DNA of 13,129 nt from Flavobacterium sp. (GCF_003525665.1 NZ_DQDX01000130.1:1-13129), one strand, 5' to 3'; numbered from the stretch's first letter, positions 1 to 8,093 are shown. Notes: generated from the letters alone by a model not told the origin. Program-made: numbers and translations.

Positions 1-22
1 GTATTTCTTTATATAATTAGAC

Positions 23-30
23 TATTTTTG
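23..30 (+). promoter_or_regulatory. Candidate -7 box for the arginase-family gene
   Basis: TATTTTTG matches the Bacteroidetes -7 consensus TAnnTTTG and ends 14 nt before the ATG at 45. No clear -33 TTG lies at the expected distance in the few bases available upstream. The implied leader would be only about 8 nt, so this is tentative. Confidence 0.35.
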
Positions 31-44
31 AACAAATATTTTTC

Positions 45-1085
45 ATGGACAAGCTTATTCGATTTACAACATCCGATTTATCAAAAGTCACTAATTATAG
101 AAGTGGCGAAGTAAAATTTGGCGAAAAAATGGTAGTAATACCTCAAAATGAAGATGTTTCTACCTTTTTAAAGAATTGCGAACCTCAATTTGTGCTGTTC
201 GGAATTCCAGAAGATATTGGTGTACGAGCCAATTTTGGTCGACCTGGAGCAGATTCGGCTTGGGAAAGTGCCATAAAAAGCATTGCAAATATCCAACATA
301 ACCGATTTTCTAAAGGATATAATATTGTAGTTCTTGGACAACTAGACGTTTCAGAAGAAATGGAAGCCATTCAGCATTTGGATTTTCATAAAATTGAAGA
401 TCGCAAAAAAATGAGCGAACTTGTTGTGAAAATCGATAAAGAAGTCGCTCATATTATAAGTCAAATTGTAAAAGCAGGAAAAATTCCAATTGTAATTGGT
501 GGCGGACACAATAATGCCTACGGAAATATCAAAGGAACCGCTTTAGCAAAAGGAAAACCAATAAACGCAATCAACTTTGATGCTCATTCCGATTTTAGAA
601 TTTTGGAAGGAAGACACAGCGGCAACGGATTTTCGTATGCGTATGAAGAAGGATTTCTCAAGAAATATTTCATCTTTGGATTGCACGAAAGCTATACTTC
701 TAAAAGTGTTTTAGACCGATTAAAAACTTTAAAAGACCGCGTTTTATACAATACTTATGACGCTGTAAAAATTAAAAAGACAAAAGATTTCAATTTAGAA
801 ATGCATCTAGCTCTTGAATTTATAAAAAATGACAGCTACGGAATTGAAATTGATTTAGATTCGATACCTAACATTCCGTGTAGCGCCATGACCTTGAGTG
901 GTTATTCGGTAGAAGATTTGCGTCAGTTTATATATTTCTTCGGACGACATGAAAATGCGAGTTACATTCACATTTGCGAAGGCGCACCAAGTTTAGACAA
1001 CGAAAAAAATAATCACTTGGTAGGAAAATTAATTGGTTACTTAATCACCGATTTTATTAAGGCCAAAATGGAAAATGAATCTTAA
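45..1085 (+). CDS. Arginase/agmatinase/formimidoylglutamase family hydrolase
   Basis: This 346-aa protein of the ureohydrolase superfamily probably hydrolyses a guanidino or formimino group (arginine, agmatine or N-formimidoylglutamate) with a binuclear manganese centre in the cytosol. All six expected metal ligands can be placed: H155 in GGGHNN, D179, H181 and D183 in FDAHSDF, and D270 and D272 in EIDLDS. A C-terminal EGAP motif (E312) resembles the substrate-binding region of arginases. GGGHNN replaces the more usual GGDHS. Length is slightly above the typical 300-330 aa. The ATG at 45 follows a TAnnTTTG-like box. No hut genes (hutH, hutU, hutI) or arginine-catabolism genes are adjacent, so the substrate cannot be fixed from context; Bacteroidetes homologues are often annotated formimidoylglutamase. 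The family call is firm, the substrate is not. Confidence 0.88.
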   Translation: MDKLIRFTTSDLSKVTNYRSGEVKFGEKMVVIPQNEDVSTFLKNCEPQFVLFGIPEDIGVRANFGRPGADSAWESAIKSIANIQHNRFSKGYNIVVLGQLDVSEEMEAIQHLDFHKIEDRKKMSELVVKIDKEVAHIISQIVKAGKIPIVIGGGHNNAYGNIKGTALAKGKPINAINFDAHSDFRILEGRHSGNGFSYAYEEGFLKKYFIFGLHESYTSKSVLDRLKTLKDRVLYNTYDAVKIKKTKDFNLEMHLALEFIKNDSYGIEIDLDSIPNIPCSAMTLSGYSVEDLRQFIYFFGRHENASYIHICEGAPSLDNEKNNHLVGKLIGYLITDFIKAKMENES

Positions 1086-1109
1086 CATTCCTTTTCGTTA
1101 AATATAACC

Positions 1110-1117
1110 TATCTTTG
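1110..1117 (+). promoter_or_regulatory. -7 promoter element of the DEAD-box helicase gene
   Basis: TATCTTTG followed by C fits the Bacteroidetes TAnnTTTG(C) -7 element exactly. It sits 35 nt before the ATG at 1153, implying a leader of roughly 28 nt. No perfect -33 TTG is seen. This suggests the helicase has its own promoter, separate from the upstream hydrolase gene. Confidence 0.6.
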
Positions 1118-1152
1118 CAACCAATTTTAACGATGCAAGTAGCATTACATTT

Positions 1153-2403
1153 ATGACATTCAGCGATTTAAACTTATTAAAAAACATACAACAATCATTA
1201 ACCGAAGAAGGTTATGAAAACCCAACTCCTATTCAGCAGCAAGCCATTCCTATTATTATGGAAGGAACTGATTTGGTTGGTTGTGCACAAACAGGAACCG
1301 GAAAAACGGCAGCTTTTGCAATTCCAATTATAAATTCATTGCATAGAATCGTTGGTTCATCGGCAAAGCGAAAAATGATTAGAACTTTGGTGGTAACGCC
1401 AACTAGAGAACTTGCAATTCAAATAGACGAAAGCTTTAATACCTACGGAAAATATACCAATATTCGTTCTATGGTTATTTTTGGTGGCGTAAGTCAAGTA
1501 CCACAAGTTGACCAATTAAAAAAAGGAATTGACATCTTAATTGCAACTCCAGGACGATTATTAGACCTTCATAAACAAGGATTTATAGATCTTGACCACA
1601 TGCATCATTTGGTTCTTGACGAAGCCGATCAAATGCTTGATATGGGTTTTATTAACGATGTAAAAAAGATTGTAAAACTTACTCCAGATAATAGACAAAC
1701 GCTTTTGTTTTCGGCTACAATGCCAATGGCAATTCGTGAGCTTGCTGATACTTTTTTAACGAAACCAAAATATGTTTCGGTTGATCCAGTTTCATCTACT
1801 GCAGAAAAAGTAAATCAAAAAGTTTATTTTGTTGGAAAAGAAGACAAACGAAAGTTGTTATATCACATCATCAGAAATGATAAATTAGAAAATGTACTGG
1901 TTTTTACACGAACAAAACATGGTGCCGATAATGTAGTGAAAGCGTTAAAGAAAAATAACGTTACTGCCGAAGCTATTCACGGAGACAAATCGCAAAATGC
2001 AAGACAACGCGTTTTGGATGCCTTTAAAAACAAAGAAATTTCGGTTCTAGTTGCTACAGATATTGCTGCAAGAGGAATTGATATTGAAAGTTTACCTTAT
2101 GTTATCAATTTTGACATTCCGAATATTTCTGAAACCTATGTTCACCGAATTGGAAGAACAGGACGTGCTGGAAATACAGGTTTAGCCATTTCATTTTGCG
2201 GCAAAGACGAACAACCTTATTGGAAAGATATCGAGAAATTGATTAAAATGAATATCAAAGTAGAAAAAGAACATCCTTATCCTTACACCAATGAAGTTCC
2301 AAATCCAGATGCAAAACCCGATTTGAGAAATAAAAAGAAACCCGAAGCTGCCAATTCAAGAAAATCGGATGCTTCTAAAAAGAATAAAAAACGCTGGTAT
2401 TAA
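1153..2403 (+). CDS. DEAD-box ATP-dependent RNA helicase, RhlE-like
   Basis: This 416-aa cytosolic RNA helicase unwinds short RNA duplexes using ATP; bacterial relatives act in ribosome assembly, RNA decay or cold adaptation. The motifs run in the standard order: Q motif around PTPIQQQ (25-30), motif I AQTGTGKT (45-52), Ia PTREL (83-87), ATPGR (131-135), DEAD (156-159), SAT (187-189), the helicase C domain with ATDIAARGID (301-310), and HRIGRTGR (331-338). The short lysine/arginine-rich tail (about 390-416) is typical of RhlE-like proteins and may bind RNA nonspecifically. An exact Bacteroidetes -7 box lies upstream. The gene ends convergently with a histidine kinase gene and overlaps it by 4 nt. 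Both stop codons lie in a terminator-like hairpin. Assignment among the RhlE, CsdA and SrmB subfamilies is by overall form only. Confidence 0.95.
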   Translation: MTFSDLNLLKNIQQSLTEEGYENPTPIQQQAIPIIMEGTDLVGCAQTGTGKTAAFAIPIINSLHRIVGSSAKRKMIRTLVVTPTRELAIQIDESFNTYGKYTNIRSMVIFGGVSQVPQVDQLKKGIDILIATPGRLLDLHKQGFIDLDHMHHLVLDEADQMLDMGFINDVKKIVKLTPDNRQTLLFSATMPMAIRELADTFLTKPKYVSVDPVSSTAEKVNQKVYFVGKEDKRKLLYHIIRNDKLENVLVFTRTKHGADNVVKALKKNNVTAEAIHGDKSQNARQRVLDAFKNKEISVLVATDIAARGIDIESLPYVINFDIPNISETYVHRIGRTGRAGNTGLAISFCGKDEQPYWKDIEKLIKMNIKVEKEHPYPYTNEVPNPDAKPDLRNKKKPEAANSRKSDASKKNKKRWY

Positions 2404-2417
2404 TCAGCGTTTTTTTT
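2386..2417. terminator. Bidirectional intrinsic terminator containing both stop codons
   Basis: An A6 run (2386-2391) plus CGCTG (2392-2396) pairs with CAGCG (2405-2409) plus a T run (2410-2417). This gives an 11-bp stem with an 8-nt loop, GTATTAAT (2397-2404). It has a U-tract on either strand, so it can end both the helicase transcript and the converging kinase transcript. The helicase TAA (2401-2403) and the complement of the kinase TAA (2400-2402) both sit in the loop. Confidence 0.85.
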
Positions 2418-4607
2418 GTTTATTATATTGGTGATTATTTGAAATAATTTTACTGGTTCGAATGGTTTTATAATAATATCATTCATTCCCGAGGCAAGTG
2501 CTTCTTCTGTTATTTCTTCTTTATCAAATGCTGTTAATGCTATTACCGGAATAGTCATTCCTTTTTTTCTAATCAGTTTTGTAGTTTCAAATCCGTTAAT
2601 AATTGGCATATTGATATCCATTAAAACCACATCAAAAGTTTCTGATTCTAATAAATTTATGGCAGCATAACCATCATCAATTATTTGACATTTAAAATTA
2701 TTTCCTTCAAGAATTTTCTTAGTTACAATTTGATTGATCTTATTGTCTTCAACCACAAGAATTTTATAAAAATTTGTAGACGACAAATCGACTTCAATAC
2801 TGTTTATGATGTCGTTGCGTTGCGATTCATCCGACTCAAATCCGATTGTGAATGTAAATGTTGTTCCAACTCCTTCTTCACTTTCTAATTCGATGGAACT
2901 ACCAAAAAGATCGGCCAATTTCTGTACAATCGATAATCCTAAACCTGTTCCTTGATAATCGCCTTCTTTGCGTTCTATTTGAACAAATTTTTCGAAGATT
3001 TTCTCTTGGTCAACTTTAGCAATTCCAACTCCAGTGTCACTTATTTGAAATTTAATAAAACTTTTGGTTCCTTCTACTCTATCTAAATCGGCAATAATTT
3101 TTACCTCACCATTTTTAGTAAACTTTAAAGCATTACTCACCAAATTCATGAAAATTTGAGAAAGACGCAATTTATCACCGATAATAAATTCGGGAATCGA
3201 CGAATCGATTTGTAAAACCAGTTTATTATTGTTTTTAACTGCAATAAATTCTAATGATTCAATAATGATTTTAATCTCATCGGAAATATTGAAAATCATG
3301 TTTTCTAAAACAATCTTATTTTCCTCAATTTTATTTATTTGAAGCAAATCATTTACCAGTGAAAGTAAATATCGAGCAGAAAATTTAAGCGAATTTAAAT
3401 GCGGACTGCTTGCCAACTCTTTGTGTTCTTCTAATATAATATTGGTAATTCCAACAACACCATACAAAGGTGTTCGCAGCTCATGGCTGATTGTAGAAAC
3501 AAATTGGGTTTTTAATTGTGATGCAACTTCGGCTTTTTCTTTGGCAACTTTTAATTCCTCATTGGCAATTTTTAATTCTTTATTAGATTGATCTCTAAAT
3601 TTATTGTTTTTATATAAAGAATACAGCAGCAATAATAGAATAAAGAATATAATTACAAAAAGTAGAACAATAAGTTTAGACTCTTTTAAATCTTTAGATT
3701 GCTCGTCTTTTTCACCTTCAATTCTATTGATTTGACGTTCCAATTCATCAAGTTCTATTTCTCCTCCAGCAAGTTTTGCTTTCTTGACACGTTCTTCATT
3801 GTAGACTTTTTCTTTGAGTTCATTGTGAAGATTTAAATAAAAATAGGCTTTTTCATAATTTTTATTGCTCTTATAATGTGTTGCAAAATCATTATAAACA
3901 TCACAAATATTGGAATCTAGCAACTGCGTAGTATTAAGTTTGCTCAAACGTATTGCTTCGTTAAAAAATGTTTCGGCTTTAGCATTATCCTTCAAGTGGC
4001 TGTAATAGGATCCGTACATTGAGCACATTGAAATTTTTGCCTCAAGTTGATCACCTTTTCCAACAAAGTCTTTAATACCGTTCAAATATTCTACTCCATT
4101 TTTAAAATCATTAATGGCAAAGTAGGCTGAGCAAATATTCAAACGAGTATACATTATCTCGATTGAATCTTTAATTTTTTCTGAGTAGAATAATGCTTTT
4201 TTATAGTACTTTATACTTGTTTTAAAGTCATTTTTCCTGTAGGAATAAAGACCTCCTAAATTGTTATTAACCCAATCTTTAATAGAATCATTATCAGTTA
4301 AATTGGCATGGTAAAGTGCTTTTTTATAGTAATTTAATCCTTTATCAACATCGTAAAATTCTTCAAAATTTAACGCAATAACATTATAAGCTTTAGCCAT
4401 AAGCGCATCATCTTTGCGAAGATGAGCATCATTCAAGGCAATTTTAGCAAGCTTTAAAGATTTATCAACATCTAAATTAAAAAAAGCATTTCCTGCATCT
4501 TGCAGCATCTTTTCAATTTCTTTTTTTGAACGAATTTGTTCTTGAGAAAAAGCAAAATTCTGCAGAATTAAAGCAAATAGAAGTAGGTATGTTTTTTTAA
4601 TTTTCAA
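2400..4607 (-). CDS. Hybrid sensor histidine kinase with N-terminal TPR region and C-terminal receiver
   Basis: This is a 735-aa membrane sensor kinase. Residues 1-21 form a signal peptide (KIKK, then a hydrophobic stretch to AFSQ). Residues about 35-270 are TPR-like helices with repeated YYKKAL motifs, likely periplasmic. A coiled-coil-like stretch (275-310), one membrane helix (312-332) and a second coiled coil (340-365) follow. The HisKA domain has H375 in SHELRTP. The ATPase domain shows the N box (N488, N492), D524 in DTGVG and GTGLGLSIV (553-561). The receiver (about 615-735) has E620/D621, phosphoacceptor D664 in LMDINMP, T692 and K714. No DNA-binding output domain is present, so phosphate probably goes to an unlinked partner. 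The start is TTG: no in-frame ATG or GTG lies between it and the upstream TAA, and it places the signal peptide exactly at the N terminus. The signal is unknown. Confidence 0.92.
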   Translation of the reverse strand: MKIKKTYLLLFALILQNFAFSQEQIRSKKEIEKMLQDAGNAFFNLDVDKSLKLAKIALNDAHLRKDDALMAKAYNVIALNFEEFYDVDKGLNYYKKALYHANLTDNDSIKDWVNNNLGGLYSYRKNDFKTSIKYYKKALFYSEKIKDSIEIMYTRLNICSAYFAINDFKNGVEYLNGIKDFVGKGDQLEAKISMCSMYGSYYSHLKDNAKAETFFNEAIRLSKLNTTQLLDSNICDVYNDFATHYKSNKNYEKAYFYLNLHNELKEKVYNEERVKKAKLAGGEIELDELERQINRIEGEKDEQSKDLKESKLIVLLFVIIFFILLLLLYSLYKNNKFRDQSNKELKIANEELKVAKEKAEVASQLKTQFVSTISHELRTPLYGVVGITNIILEEHKELASSPHLNSLKFSARYLLSLVNDLLQINKIEENKIVLENMIFNISDEIKIIIESLEFIAVKNNNKLVLQIDSSIPEFIIGDKLRLSQIFMNLVSNALKFTKNGEVKIIADLDRVEGTKSFIKFQISDTGVGIAKVDQEKIFEKFVQIERKEGDYQGTGLGLSIVQKLADLFGSSIELESEEGVGTTFTFTIGFESDESQRNDIINSIEVDLSSTNFYKILVVEDNKINQIVTKKILEGNNFKCQIIDDGYAAINLLESETFDVVLMDINMPIINGFETTKLIRKKGMTIPVIALTAFDKEEITEEALASGMNDIIIKPFEPVKLFQIITNIINKKNAD

Positions 4608-4654
4608 ATTTTGTAATAATTTGTTTTTCTGATCGTGTTAATTTTACTAAAAAC

Positions 4655-4678
4655 AAAAAATCCCAAATTTAATTGGGA
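4655..4678 (-). terminator. Intrinsic terminator downstream of ettA
   Basis: On the minus strand TCCCAA (4678-4673), a 6-nt loop and TTGGGA (4666-4661) are followed directly by six T residues (4660-4655). It begins about 16 nt after the ettA stop and lies before the start of the hybrid kinase gene. The kinase must therefore largely be transcribed from its own promoter between about 4655 and 4608, where no convincing TAnnTTTG box is visible. Confidence 0.8.
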
Positions 4679-4694
4679 CTTATTGCAAATATAG

Positions 4695-6389
4695 TTAATT
4701 TCTTATTAACTTTTTATATTTAAGACGTTTTGGTGTTAAATCACCACCAAGACGTTTCTTTTTATTTTCTTCGTATTCAGAGAAACCACCTTCAAAGTAA
4801 TAGACTTGAGAATCACCTTCAAAAGCTAAAATATGTGTACAAATTCTATCTAAAAACCATCTATCGTGCGAAATCACTACAGCACAACCAGCAAAATTCT
4901 CCAATCCTTCTTCCAAAGCTCTTAGCGTATTAATATCTAAGTCGTTGGTTGGCTCATCCAGTAAAAGTACGTTTCCTTCCTCTTTTAAAGTCATGGCAAG
5001 ATGCAAACGGTTTCTTTCACCACCAGAAAGTGCCGATACTTTTTTGTTTTGCTCGCTTCCACCAAAATTAAAACGTGAAAGATAAGCACGCGAATTTACT
5101 TGACGTCCGCCCATCATAATTAATTCTTGACCATCACAGAAGTTTTCCCAAATAGATTTATTCGGATCAATATTAGAGTGCGATTGATCTACATACGCTA
5201 TTTTAACTGTTTCTCCAGTTTCAAATGTTCCGCCATCTGGAGTTTCTTCGCCCATAATCATTCTGAAAATAGTTGATTTTCCAGCTCCGTTTGGTCCAAT
5301 GATTCCAACAATTCCTGCTTGAGGCAAAGTAAAATTCAAATCATCATATAATAATTTGTCGCCAAATGCTTTTGCAACTCCTTTTGCTTCGATAACATTA
5401 GTTCCCAAACGTGGACCATTTGGAATGTAGATTTCTAATTTCTCGTCTAATTCTTTTTGATCTTCGTTTAATAATTTATCATAGTTTTGAAGACGCGCTT
5501 TTTGCTTGGTTTGTCTTCCTTTTGCTCCTTGACGAACCCAATCCAACTCACGTTCCAGCGTTTTTCTACGTTTGGAAGCTGTTTTTTCTTCTTGTTCCAT
5601 ACGTTTTGACTTTTGATCTAACCAAGAAGAATAATTTCCTTTCCATGGAATACCTTCACCTCTATCTAGCTCAAGAATCCATCCAGCAACATTGTCAAGG
5701 AAATATCTATCGTGCGTTACTGCAATGACAGTTCCAGCATATTGTGCTAAATGTTGTTCTAACCAAAGTACAGACTCGGCATCCAAGTGATTGGTTGGCT
5801 CATCTAGTAATAAAACGTCTGGTTGTTGCAATAATAATCGGCATAATGCTACACGACGACGTTCACCTCCAGATAAATGTTTAATTGGTGTATCGCCTTC
5901 TGGAGTACGTAAAGCATCCATTGCAATTTCTAGTTTGGTATCCAATTCCCAAGCACCAGAAGCATCGATTTTATCTTGTAAATCGGCTTGTCTGTCCATT
6001 AGTTTTTGCATTTTATCTGCATCTTCATAAACTTCTGGCAAACCAAACATGTCGTTGATTTTATTAAATTCTTCAAGAACTGCAACCGTTTCGGCAACAC
6101 CTTCTTTAACAATTTCGATAACCGTTTTTGTATCATCTAAAATTGGTTCTTGTTCTAAATAACCAACTGTGTAACCTGGCTGAAAAACAACATCTCCTTG
6201 GTAGTTTTTGTCAACTCCAGCAATGATTTTTAATAAGGATGATTTTCCAGAACCATTAAGTCCAAGAATACCAATTTTTGCTCCATAAAAGAAACTCAAG
6301 TAGATGTTTTTCAACACTTGTTTATCACTTCCTTGATACGACTTACTCAATTTTTGCATTGAGAAAATTACTTTCTTATCGTCTGACAT
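4695..6389 (-). CDS. ettA: Energy-dependent translational throttle protein EttA (ABC-F family)
   Basis: This 564-aa cytosolic ABC-F ATPase has two nucleotide-binding domains and no membrane part; E. coli EttA has 555 aa. EttA binds the ribosomal E site and gates the first steps of elongation according to ATP/ADP level. The first ABC domain has Walker A GLNGSGKS (43-50), LSGGE (172-176), Walker B with DEPTN (196-200) and H-loop H226. An insertion around 87-140 corresponds to the EttA arm that contacts the L1 stalk. The charged linker at about 245-330 is the P-site tRNA interaction motif region. The second domain has GPNGAGKS (365-372), LSGGE (455-459), DEPTN (478-482) and H508. The ATG at 6389 is clear. 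Upstream lies a heptamer array instead of a recognisable promoter, and a good terminator follows. The C-terminal extension (about 545-564) is lysine-rich. Confidence 0.95.
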   Translation of the reverse strand: MSDDKKVIFSMQKLSKSYQGSDKQVLKNIYLSFFYGAKIGILGLNGSGKSSLLKIIAGVDKNYQGDVVFQPGYTVGYLEQEPILDDTKTVIEIVKEGVAETVAVLEEFNKINDMFGLPEVYEDADKMQKLMDRQADLQDKIDASGAWELDTKLEIAMDALRTPEGDTPIKHLSGGERRRVALCRLLLQQPDVLLLDEPTNHLDAESVLWLEQHLAQYAGTVIAVTHDRYFLDNVAGWILELDRGEGIPWKGNYSSWLDQKSKRMEQEEKTASKRRKTLERELDWVRQGAKGRQTKQKARLQNYDKLLNEDQKELDEKLEIYIPNGPRLGTNVIEAKGVAKAFGDKLLYDDLNFTLPQAGIVGIIGPNGAGKSTIFRMIMGEETPDGGTFETGETVKIAYVDQSHSNIDPNKSIWENFCDGQELIMMGGRQVNSRAYLSRFNFGGSEQNKKVSALSGGERNRLHLAMTLKEEGNVLLLDEPTNDLDINTLRALEEGLENFAGCAVVISHDRWFLDRICTHILAFEGDSQVYYFEGGFSEYEENKKKRLGGDLTPKRLKYKKLIRN

Positions 6390-6408
6390 AGTATTATATT
6401 AAATTTTT

Positions 6409-6506
6409 GATATTAGATTTTTGATATTAGATATTAGATATGTGATATTTGATATTTGATATTTGATATTTGATATTTGATATTTGATACTAGATATTAG
6501 ATTTTT
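6409..6506. repeat. Heptanucleotide tandem array, 14 units of GATATTW type
   Basis: Fourteen consecutive 7-bp units remain in phase. In order they are GATATTA, GATTTTT, GATATTA twice, GATATGT, GATATTT six times (6444-6485), GATACTA, GATATTA and GATTTTT. The core is perfect and the two ends carry similar degenerate units. The array fills most of the 123-bp spacer between the PLP-enzyme stop and the ettA start. The spacer contains no CAA on the plus strand, hence no TTG or TTTG promoter element for ettA. It is a likely variable-number locus. Confidence 0.95.
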
Positions 6507-6512
6507 GAATTC

Positions 6513-8000
6513 TTAAATTTTAAACCAACTCTCGACCATTTCTTTTTCAGAATTTAAAGCGTTTTTGTGATTAAATTCGTTGGTTTTTCCGTTGTAAACA
6601 TAATCCATTTCCCAAGATTTATGATTTTCGGCTAATGCTTTTATGCTATCGCAAACATATTTTATTTCTTCTGAAGTTGTTGTTGGATGAATAGACATTC
6701 TAATCCATCCTGGTTTTCTAATTAAATCGCCAGAGGTTATTTGGCAAACTAAATCGTGTGAAGTTTCTTGATCTACGTGAAGTAAATAATGACCATACGT
6801 TCCGGCACAACTGCATCCGCCACGAGTTTGAATTCCGAATTTATCGTTTAATATTTTTACACCTAAATTAAAATGCAAATCATCAATATAAAACGAAATT
6901 ACTCCTAACCTATCTTGATGTTCTTTGGCTAAAATATTGATATTTTCGATGCTTCCTAATTCATCAAAAACATATTCTACCAATTCATGTTCACGAGCTA
7001 AAATATTTTTTACACCCATTTGCTCTTTCAACTGAATGGCTAAAGCTGTTTTAATAACTTGAAGAAAACCTGGGGTTCCACCATCTTCACGATCTTCAAT
7101 ATTGTCGATGTATTTGTGTTCACCCCAAGGATTTGTCCATGAAACGGTTCCGCCACCAGGACAATCGGGTACAGTATTTTTATATAAATTTTTATTGAAA
7201 ACTAAAACACCTGAAGTTCCTGGACCACCAAGAAATTTATGTGGTGAAAAGAAAATAGCATCTAAGTAACTTTCTGGATCTTCTGGATGCATATCGATAT
7301 CAACATACGGACCAGAACAAGCGAAATCTACAAAACACAAACCTTTATTTTGGTGCATTATTTTAGCAACTTCGTGGTATGGAGTTCTAATTCCAGTAAC
7401 ATTTGAACACGATGTAATTGATGCAATCTTGAAATTTCTGTCTTTGTATTTTTCTACTAATTTTTTAAATTCATCCAAACAAAACAATCCGTTCTCATTG
7501 GCAGGAATCACTTCTACATCTGCCATAGTTTCCAACCAAGAAGTTTGATTAGAATGATGTTCCATGTGGGAAATAAAAACAATTGGTTTTAACTCTTGTG
7601 GTAATTCAATAAACTCTTTTAAATTTTCTGGAATTTTAAGTCCTAAAATACGTTGAAATTTATTGACAACACCAGTCATTCCGGTTCCAGTGTTTATTAA
7701 AACATCGTCTTCTGTAGCGTTTACGTGATGTTTGATAATATGTTTTGCTTCGTGATATGCCAACGTCATTGCCGTACCAGAAACTGTAGTTTCAGTGTGC
7801 GTATTGGCTACAAATGGACCAAATTCATTCATCAATTTTTCTTCAATTGGTCGGTATAATCTTCCGCTTGCAGTCCAATCAGTGTAAATGATTTTTTTAG
7901 TTCCAAAAGGAGAAACAAATTCTTGATCAATTCCGATAATATTTTTTCGGAATTGTTGGAAGTAAAGTTCTAATTCGGTCGTTAGTAATGTAGAAGTCAT
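6513..8000 (-). CDS. Class V aminotransferase-fold PLP enzyme, cysteine desulfurase-like
   Basis: This 495-aa cytosolic PLP enzyme has aminotransferase class V fold. Visible features are the N-terminal YTDWTASGR substrate-loop motif (39-47), HMEHHSN (145-151) where a histidine stacks on the cofactor, D225 in FVDFACSG (pyridine-nitrogen contact) and the Schiff-base lysine K255 in SPHKFLGG. R434 near the C terminus could bind the substrate carboxylate. A cysteine pair (C396, C398) in RGGCSCAGTYGH occupies the region where cysteine desulfurases carry their catalytic cysteine. That suggests sulfur or selenium removal from cysteine-type substrates, but no suf, isc, moco or tRNA-thiolation partner is adjacent. 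It is about 90 aa longer than SufS, mostly in insertions and the C-terminal tail (about 455-495). The ATG at 8000 is preceded by a TATCTTTG box. The fold is certain; the reaction is inferred. Confidence 0.85.
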   Translation of the reverse strand: MTSTLLTTELELYFQQFRKNIIGIDQEFVSPFGTKKIIYTDWTASGRLYRPIEEKLMNEFGPFVANTHTETTVSGTAMTLAYHEAKHIIKHHVNATEDDVLINTGTGMTGVVNKFQRILGLKIPENLKEFIELPQELKPIVFISHMEHHSNQTSWLETMADVEVIPANENGLFCLDEFKKLVEKYKDRNFKIASITSCSNVTGIRTPYHEVAKIMHQNKGLCFVDFACSGPYVDIDMHPEDPESYLDAIFFSPHKFLGGPGTSGVLVFNKNLYKNTVPDCPGGGTVSWTNPWGEHKYIDNIEDREDGGTPGFLQVIKTALAIQLKEQMGVKNILAREHELVEYVFDELGSIENINILAKEHQDRLGVISFYIDDLHFNLGVKILNDKFGIQTRGGCSCAGTYGHYLLHVDQETSHDLVCQITSGDLIRKPGWIRMSIHPTTTSEEIKYVCDSIKALAENHKSWEMDYVYNGKTNEFNHKNALNSEKEMVESWFKI

Positions 8001-8033
8001 TTCAGTAAAATTATATCATCGAAAAACAGAATA

Positions 8034-8041
8034 CAAAGATA
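8034..8041 (-). promoter_or_regulatory. -7 promoter element of the class V aminotransferase-like gene
   Basis: The minus strand reads TATCTTTG, an exact TAnnTTTG match, 33 nt before the ATG at 8000. The implied leader is about 27 nt. The -33 element is not clear. If ettA lacks its own promoter, this one may also drive ettA by read-through. Confidence 0.6.
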
Positions 8042-8068
8042 TAATTTTAGTTTGTTAAAAGAGTAACC

Positions 8069-8089
8069 AAAAACGTTGATTTTCATCAA
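8069..8089 (-). terminator. Weak possible terminator after the response regulator gene
   Basis: On the minus strand TTGAT (8089-8085), loop GAAA, ATCAA (8080-8076), then CG and five T residues (8073-8069), just after the response regulator stop. The stem is only 5 bp and AT-rich and the T run is offset, so termination would be partial at best. Confidence 0.3.
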
Positions 8090-8093
8090 AATT

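Noticed and set aside
1082..1100. TTAAC/GTTAA hairpin after the arginase-family gene as a terminator
   Set aside because: The stem is five weak pairs with a 10-nt loop and no following T run, and it overlaps the approach to the helicase promoter.
5411..6030. Plus-strand open frames inside ettA (5411-5728 and 5791-6030)
   Set aside because: They lie antisense to an intact, fully motif-bearing gene, have low-complexity compositions (serine/asparagine- or leucine/phenylalanine-rich) and resemble no protein family.
6409..6506. CRISPR array
   Set aside because: Units are 7 bp with no spacers; it is a simple tandem repeat.
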